From Candidatus Stercoripulliclostridium pullicola (GTDB taxonomy: Bacteria > Bacillota > Clostridia > Christensenellales > DTU072), in contig JADINF010000006.1 in assembly GCA_017694145.1 (NCBI GenBank), positions 1-10,482 of the forward strand: DNA of 10,482 nucleotides, written 5' to 3'. Under the pieces are notes generated by a model. The model saw only the letters and a list, made by a program, of their open reading frames with translations, had not been told where the DNA came from and made no database searches. This document shows, in pieces, positions 7,667 to 10,482 of this stretch. Every line of letters starts with the position of its first letter. Position 1 is the first letter of the stretch. The translations under genes and the position numbers were made by a program.

Positions 7667-8089
7667 ATGTTGGTAAATCAGATCGCAGTTTTTCTCGAAA
7701 ACCGTAACGGCAGAATTTGCGAATTCTCCAGAGTGCTGAAGGAAGCGAACATCAACATTCAGGCGATGTCCATAGCGGACACGATGGAGTACGGTATCCT
7801 TCGTGCCATAACCGACGACAACGCGAAAGCCATCGAAGTATTGCGCGCCAACGGCTTCAACACGGCGTCCACCGACCTCATCGGTTTCAAAGTGGAAGAC
7901 CGCCCCGGCGAAATGTACAAAGTACTCGATATCCTCGACAAACACAATATCAATATCGCTTATTTATATTCGTTCGCGCGCGCGGGAGCGGAGAAAGCGG
8001 TGATACTCCTTAAAGTGGACGACAACGAAGCCACCAAAAAAATTCTCGCCGACAACGGAATAAATCTCATAGAGGAAAATATTCTATAA
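7667..8089 (+). CDS. Tandem ACT-domain protein, probable amino-acid sensor
   Basis: The protein has 140 residues and is made almost entirely of two ACT domains, about residues 1-66 and 70-140. Each has the pattern of a hydrophobic first strand, a helix after N-R-x-G or R-P-G, and a central strand: VFLENRNGRICEFSRVLKEA then NINIQAMSIAD, and VEDRPGEMYKVLDILDKH then NINIAYLYSF. ACT domains bind amino acids or similar small ligands at domain interfaces. There is no attached enzyme or DNA-binding domain, so it probably acts through binding to a partner or as a stand-alone sensor. Small tandem-ACT proteins are commonly encoded beside paaK/ior genes, which suggests an aromatic amino acid or aryl-acid ligand (inference). 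A near-perfect AAAGGAGG (7653-7659) precedes ATG 7667, the strongest ribosome site in the window, which predicts high expression. Its stop codon is in the same frame as the following racemase. Confidence 0.88.
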   Translation: MLVNQIAVFLENRNGRICEFSRVLKEANINIQAMSIADTMEYGILRAITDDNAKAIEVLRANGFNTASTDLIGFKVEDRPGEMYKVLDILDKHNINIAYLYSFARAGAEKAVILLKVDDNEATKKILADNGINLIEENIL

Positions 8090-8095
8090 CGAAGC

Positions 8096-8107
8096 GGGGT
8101 AAATATC
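8096..8107 (+). promoter_or_regulatory. Ribosome site and putative ATC initiation codon of alr
   Basis: GGGGT (8096-8100) can pair with the end of 16S rRNA, counting one G-U pair, and lies four bases before ATC 8105. This is the spacing expected if 8105 is the initiator. The protein from that codon reads M/I-N-L-I-V-Y-T-Y-L-A-E-I, which fits the start of alanine racemases. There is no ATG, GTG or TTG in this frame between the preceding stop (8087-8089) and ATG 8195. Confidence 0.5.
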
Positions 8108-9100
8108 AATCTGATCGTATACACCTATTTAGCCGAGATACGTAAGAACCTTGAGAGAATACGACGGCTGACGGGTGGCGTCGAGCTTACTTTTATGGTG
8201 AAAGCCGACGCGTACAATCACGGATTGGAGAGGGTAGCGGGTCACACGGAGAGCTACGTCGACAGGTTCGGCGTGGCTACCGCAGAGGAAGGTGCGCGCT
8301 TACGCGCCGCGGGCATATCGAAGCCGGTATCGGTTTTCACCTATACTCCGCGCGACGCGCGTCTTACCGAAGAATATTCTCTTACCCCCGTGATATACGA
8401 TCTCGATACGCTCGCCTCTCTCGGCGCGGGCGTCAGAGAAGCGGACGTCAAGGTCGATTCCGGAATGCACCGACTGGGCTTTTCTTCCGCGGAAGAATGC
8501 GAAGAACTCTGTAAACTGCTCGATAAGAAGGGAATACGCCCGCGTTCGGTATGCACGCATTTCCGTTCCGCGGCGAGTATTCCCACGCAGAGCGCGCGTT
8601 TCGAAGAAATAACCGCTCCTCTCAAGGCAAAATATCCCGACATCGTCCGCCATTGCGCGGCTTCCGACGGGATACTCGAAGGCGCCCTCTACGACGGCGT
8701 GAGAGCGGGAAGGCTCGCTTACGAGAGCGCGATGAGCGTAAGGAGCGCGATAATGGATATCCACCGCGTCAAGCGCGGTGACTGCGTGGGATACGACGGC
8801 GCTTACGTTGCGGAAAAGGATACCGTCGTAGCCACCGTGTTCGGCGGCTATTACGACGGCATAATGCGCGCCTACAGCGGCGCGGAAGTCATCGTGAACG
8901 GAGTAAAGCGGCGTATAGTCGGTAAGGTCTGTATGGATATGTTTCTTATCGAGCTCGGCGATACGCGGGCTAAGAGAGGAGACGAAGTCACCCTCATAGA
9001 CCCCGCAACGATAGACAGTTATTGTAAGGCGGCGAACGCCACCGTCTACGAGGTGATGACCTCCGTGAAAGGGAGAGCCCGAAGGCGATATATAGATTAA
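8105..9100 (+). CDS. alr: Alanine racemase, short and divergent, with a non-canonical start
   Basis: Alanine racemase interconverts L- and D-alanine with pyridoxal phosphate (PLP) and supplies D-Ala for peptidoglycan. Counting from ATC 8105 the protein has 331 residues, against about 360-380 usually. Motifs in order: NLIVYTYLAEIRKNLERI (2-19), the cofactor-binding lysine K33 in VKADAYNHG (32-40, usually VKADAYGHG), KVDSGMHRLGF (116-126), VRAGRLAYE (199-207), VGYDGAY with the likely catalytic tyrosine (228-234), GGYYDGIMR (247-255), VGKVCMD (272-278) and a complete C-terminus, YEVMTSVKGRARRRY. The first in-frame ATG is 8195, only two codons before the PLP lysine; starting there would remove the first strand and helix, although the reading frame and homology run back to about 8105. 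Either ATC is used, or the original ATG has been mutated or misread. The gene starts 15 nt after the ACT gene. PLP racemase identity is firm; exact substrate is less so given the divergence. Confidence 0.82.
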   Translation: MNLIVYTYLAEIRKNLERIRRLTGGVELTFMVKADAYNHGLERVAGHTESYVDRFGVATAEEGARLRAAGISKPVSVFTYTPRDARLTEEYSLTPVIYDLDTLASLGAGVREADVKVDSGMHRLGFSSAEECEELCKLLDKKGIRPRSVCTHFRSAASIPTQSARFEEITAPLKAKYPDIVRHCAASDGILEGALYDGVRAGRLAYESAMSVRSAIMDIHRVKRGDCVGYDGAYVAEKDTVVATVFGGYYDGIMRAYSGAEVIVNGVKRRIVGKVCMDMFLIELGDTRAKRGDEVTLIDPATIDSYCKAANATVYEVMTSVKGRARRRYID

Positions 9101-9144
9101 ATATACCGTATACGGCGGGAGCGGCGGACTTCGTCGCGCGGACT

Positions 9145-9705
9145 ATGGATAAAGAACTTCTGAGAAAAATCGCAAAGCTTTCGGAGCGTTTGCCGAATGA
9201 AGTGCGCGAGGCGTACTCGCGCACGATCTCCGAATTTACGGTATCCTTAAAAGAGATAAAGGAAGCCCGTAACGTTTTGTTGTTTTTATCTTTGCCCAAC
9301 GAACCCGATACCGACGAACTTATCGCAAAGCTGCACGCTCAAGGGAAAAACATATTCGTTCCCGTCGTGCGCGGAGAGGAATTCGTTATTTCCGCTTACG
9401 CTCCGGGCGATCCCGTAAAATATGGAAGCTTCGGCATCAGAGAGCCGATATGCGATACCGCGTCGGAAGTTATTCCCGACGTCGCCGTAGTGCCCATGGT
9501 GGCGTTCGACAACGCTTTTACCCGCCTCGGGCACGGCAAAGGTTATTACGACAGATATCTTGCGGGTAAGGATATCGTCAAGATAGGAGTGTGTTACGCT
9601 TCGCGAAAATTCAAGGAGATCCCGCGCGATCCTAACGACGTCGCGATGGACGTAATAGTTACCGAAGAAGGTATATTGAAAGGTGATGAGAGTAATCGCA
9701 GGTAA
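9145..9705 (+). CDS. 5-formyltetrahydrofolate cyclo-ligase (5,10-methenyltetrahydrofolate synthetase)
   Basis: The enzyme converts 5-formyltetrahydrofolate to 5,10-methenyltetrahydrofolate with ATP and returns it to one-carbon metabolism. The 186-residue length is normal. The signature RLGHGKGYYDRYL (127-139), which binds ATP phosphates, is intact. KYGSFGIREP (92-101), VAVVPMVAFD (113-122) and MDVIVTEEGI (168-177) match the family. The N-terminus begins with a charged helix (MDKELLRKIAKLSERL), as usual. The 44-nt gap after alr shows no Shine-Dalgarno close to ATG 9145; the nearest purine-rich run, GGCGGGAG, is over 20 nt upstream. Translation may therefore depend on coupling to alr or be weak. 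No better in-frame start exists upstream. The 3' end overlaps the next gene by 20 nt. Confidence 0.95.
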   Translation: MDKELLRKIAKLSERLPNEVREAYSRTISEFTVSLKEIKEARNVLLFLSLPNEPDTDELIAKLHAQGKNIFVPVVRGEEFVISAYAPGDPVKYGSFGIREPICDTASEVIPDVAVVPMVAFDNAFTRLGHGKGYYDRYLAGKDIVKIGVCYASRKFKEIPRDPNDVAMDVIVTEEGILKGDESNRR

Positions 9706-10482
9706 ATACAGAGGAATTAAGCTCGACACGCTCAAGGATATGAGCGTGCGCCCCACTACGGACAGGGTGAAGGAGAGTATGTTTAATCTCATCCGCGACA
9801 GACTGGAGGGGGCGGTGGTGCTCGATCTTTTTTGCGGAAGCGGCGCGCTGGGCATAGAAGCGCTTTCCCGCGGCGCGGAATTCGCGGTATTTGCCGACAG
9901 AGCGACCGATTCGGTTGAGACCGCCCGCGCAAATCTTGCCAAAACCGACGCAGAATATCTGCTTGTCAGAAGCGATTTCACCGCCACCGTGGACAAACTG
10001 GCGAGAGAAGGGCGCAAATTCGATCTCATTTTTCTCGACCCGCCTTACAATACGGGCGCCGATACCGCGGCGATAGAGCTGATAGCTTCGCGCGGCATAC
10101 TTGCTGACGGAGGCGTGATAGTTGTTGAACGCGCGCGTGAAGGAAAGCCGCCCGCTACTCCGAAAGGATACCGCATTACCGATTCCCGCGACTACGGCAG
10201 TTCGACGGTGGAGCTCGTGGAGAAGGCTTCGGCGTGTTGTCTTACGGGCACTTTCGATCCGTTTACTTTAGGTCACGAGTACCTTCTGGAATGCGCGCTT
10301 AATGAATTCGACGTGGTTTATATAGCGGTGCTCGTCAATCCGGAGAAGGTCACTTCGCTTTCCCCCGAAAAACGCGTCAAGCTCATCACTCAATGCGTGA
10401 GAAAGTACCGCCGCAATATTGTGACCGAGTATTACGAGGGGTTGGCTATTGACTATTGCAAGAAAAATGATATAGAATATAT
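9686..10482 (+). CDS. rsmD: RsmD-CoaD fusion: 16S rRNA (guanine966-N2)-methyltransferase joined to phosphopantetheine adenylyltransferase (3' end cut by window)
   Basis: One uninterrupted frame of 265 codons runs off the right edge. Residues 1 to about 181 are RsmD, which methylates G966 of 16S rRNA using S-adenosylmethionine (SAM). Motifs are MRVIAGKYRGIKL (1-13), RPTTDRVKESMFNLI (22-36), the SAM loop LDLFCGSGALG (46-56) and the catalytic FLDPPY (116-121). DSRDYGSSTVELVE (166-179) matches the usual RsmD end, where a stop would be expected. Instead the frame continues directly into a CoaD domain at about residue 183. I followed the codons across the junction (10190-10270) and found no stop or shift. 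rsmD and coaD are normally separate neighbours in Bacillota, so this is a fusion or a lost stop. The start is ATG 9686, fitting the family N-terminus; an in-frame GTG directly precedes it. It overlaps the cyclo-ligase gene by 20 nt, with GAAAGG at 9678-9683. Confidence 0.88.
   Translation, partial: MRVIAGKYRGIKLDTLKDMSVRPTTDRVKESMFNLIRDRLEGAVVLDLFCGSGALGIEALSRGAEFAVFADRATDSVETARANLAKTDAEYLLVRSDFTATVDKLAREGRKFDLIFLDPPYNTGADTAAIELIASRGILADGGVIVVERAREGKPPATPKGYRITDSRDYGSSTVELVEKASACCLTGTFDPFTLGHEYLLECALNEFDVVYIAVLVNPEKVTSLSPEKRVKLITQCVRKYRRNIVTEYYEGLAIDYCKKNDIEY
10217..10482 (+). other. coaD: CoaD domain (phosphopantetheine adenylyltransferase), partial, with possible internal GTG start
   Basis: CoaD transfers AMP from ATP to 4'-phosphopantetheine in CoA synthesis. 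The visible part has CCLTGTFDPFTLGHEYL (184-200 of the fused frame), with the nucleotidyltransferase motif TLGH (194-197), then VVYIAVLVNPEK (210-221), SLSPEKRVKLI (224-234) and EGLAIDYCKK (251-260). These match the first half of CoaD in order and spacing. The window ends before the ATP-binding R-G-(L/V)-R region. A GTG at 10217 (V178) preceded by GGTGGAG (10207-10213) could allow separate translation of a normal-length CoaD from the same message. The spacing there is short, about three bases, so this is only a possibility. Confidence 0.85.

Noticed and set aside
8762..8780. Perfect 7-bp hairpin CACCGCG / CGCGGTG with a 5-nt loop
   Set aside because: It lies within the conserved coding region of alr, has no T tract, and is explained by the codons for D-I-H-R-V-K-R-G-D.
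9106..9115. Ten-base palindrome CCGTATACGG in the gap after alr
   Set aside because: About ten such palindromes are expected by chance in a window of this size, and it is neither repeated nor near a promoter.
1..10482. CRISPR, tRNA/rRNA, transposase, toxin-antitoxin or phage content
   Set aside because: Reading both strands showed no regularly spaced repeats, no conserved RNA gene sequence and no matching protein families; nearly all sequence is explained by co-directional metabolic genes.

Overview
The window reads as a stretch of chromosome from an anaerobic bacterium, most likely an uncultured member of the Clostridia (Bacillota). The support is indirect. It has a ferredoxin-dependent 2-oxoacid oxidoreductase (IorAB) next to phenylacetate-CoA ligase paralogues and a tandem ACT protein, Shine-Dalgarno sites of the AGGAGG type, tight co-directional packing, roughly balanced base composition and frequent ATA/AGA/AGG codons. 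I cannot name the genus. All genes are on the + strand, and no RNA gene, CRISPR array, insertion sequence or phage element is visible.

Layout. Positions 1-273 hold the 3' end of a membrane protein, probably of the CDP-alcohol phosphatidyltransferase family. It is closed by a strong intrinsic terminator (295-322). A sigma-70-like promoter (344-372) then starts what looks like one long transcription unit to the end of the window. The order is an aconitase-family hydratase (406-2619), an 82-nt gap with a hairpin, paaK paralogue 1 (2702-4006), iorA (4041-5759), iorB (5756-6331, overlapping iorA by 4 nt), paaK paralogue 2 (6344-7648), a two-ACT-domain protein (7667-8089), an alanine racemase lacking a canonical start codon (about 8105-9100), 5-formyltetrahydrofolate cyclo-ligase (9145-9705), and an rsmD-coaD reading frame (9686 to the window end) that continues past position 10482.

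How the genes may work together. IorAB oxidatively decarboxylates aryl-pyruvates, made by transamination of Phe/Tyr/Trp, to aryl-acetyl-CoA plus reduced ferredoxin. PaaK-family enzymes interconvert aryl-acetates and their CoA thioesters. The ACT protein is a plausible amino-acid sensor for the module. The cluster paaK-iorA-iorB-paaK-ACT therefore looks like an aromatic amino acid fermentation module, or the reverse route that makes aromatic amino acids from aryl acids. The aconitase-like gene at the head keeps its Fe-S and catalytic motifs, but it is not a canonical AcnA/AcnB and its substrate is unknown. The last three genes are housekeeping functions (cell-wall D-alanine, folate, 16S rRNA methylation, CoA synthesis) that appear to be joined to the same transcript.

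The points most worth a second look are the in-frame RsmD-CoaD fusion, the alanine racemase whose homology begins at an ATC codon, the divergent hydratase heading an arylpyruvate operon, and a 32-bp perfect direct repeat shared by the two paaK genes. I found no convincing new defence or mobile system.
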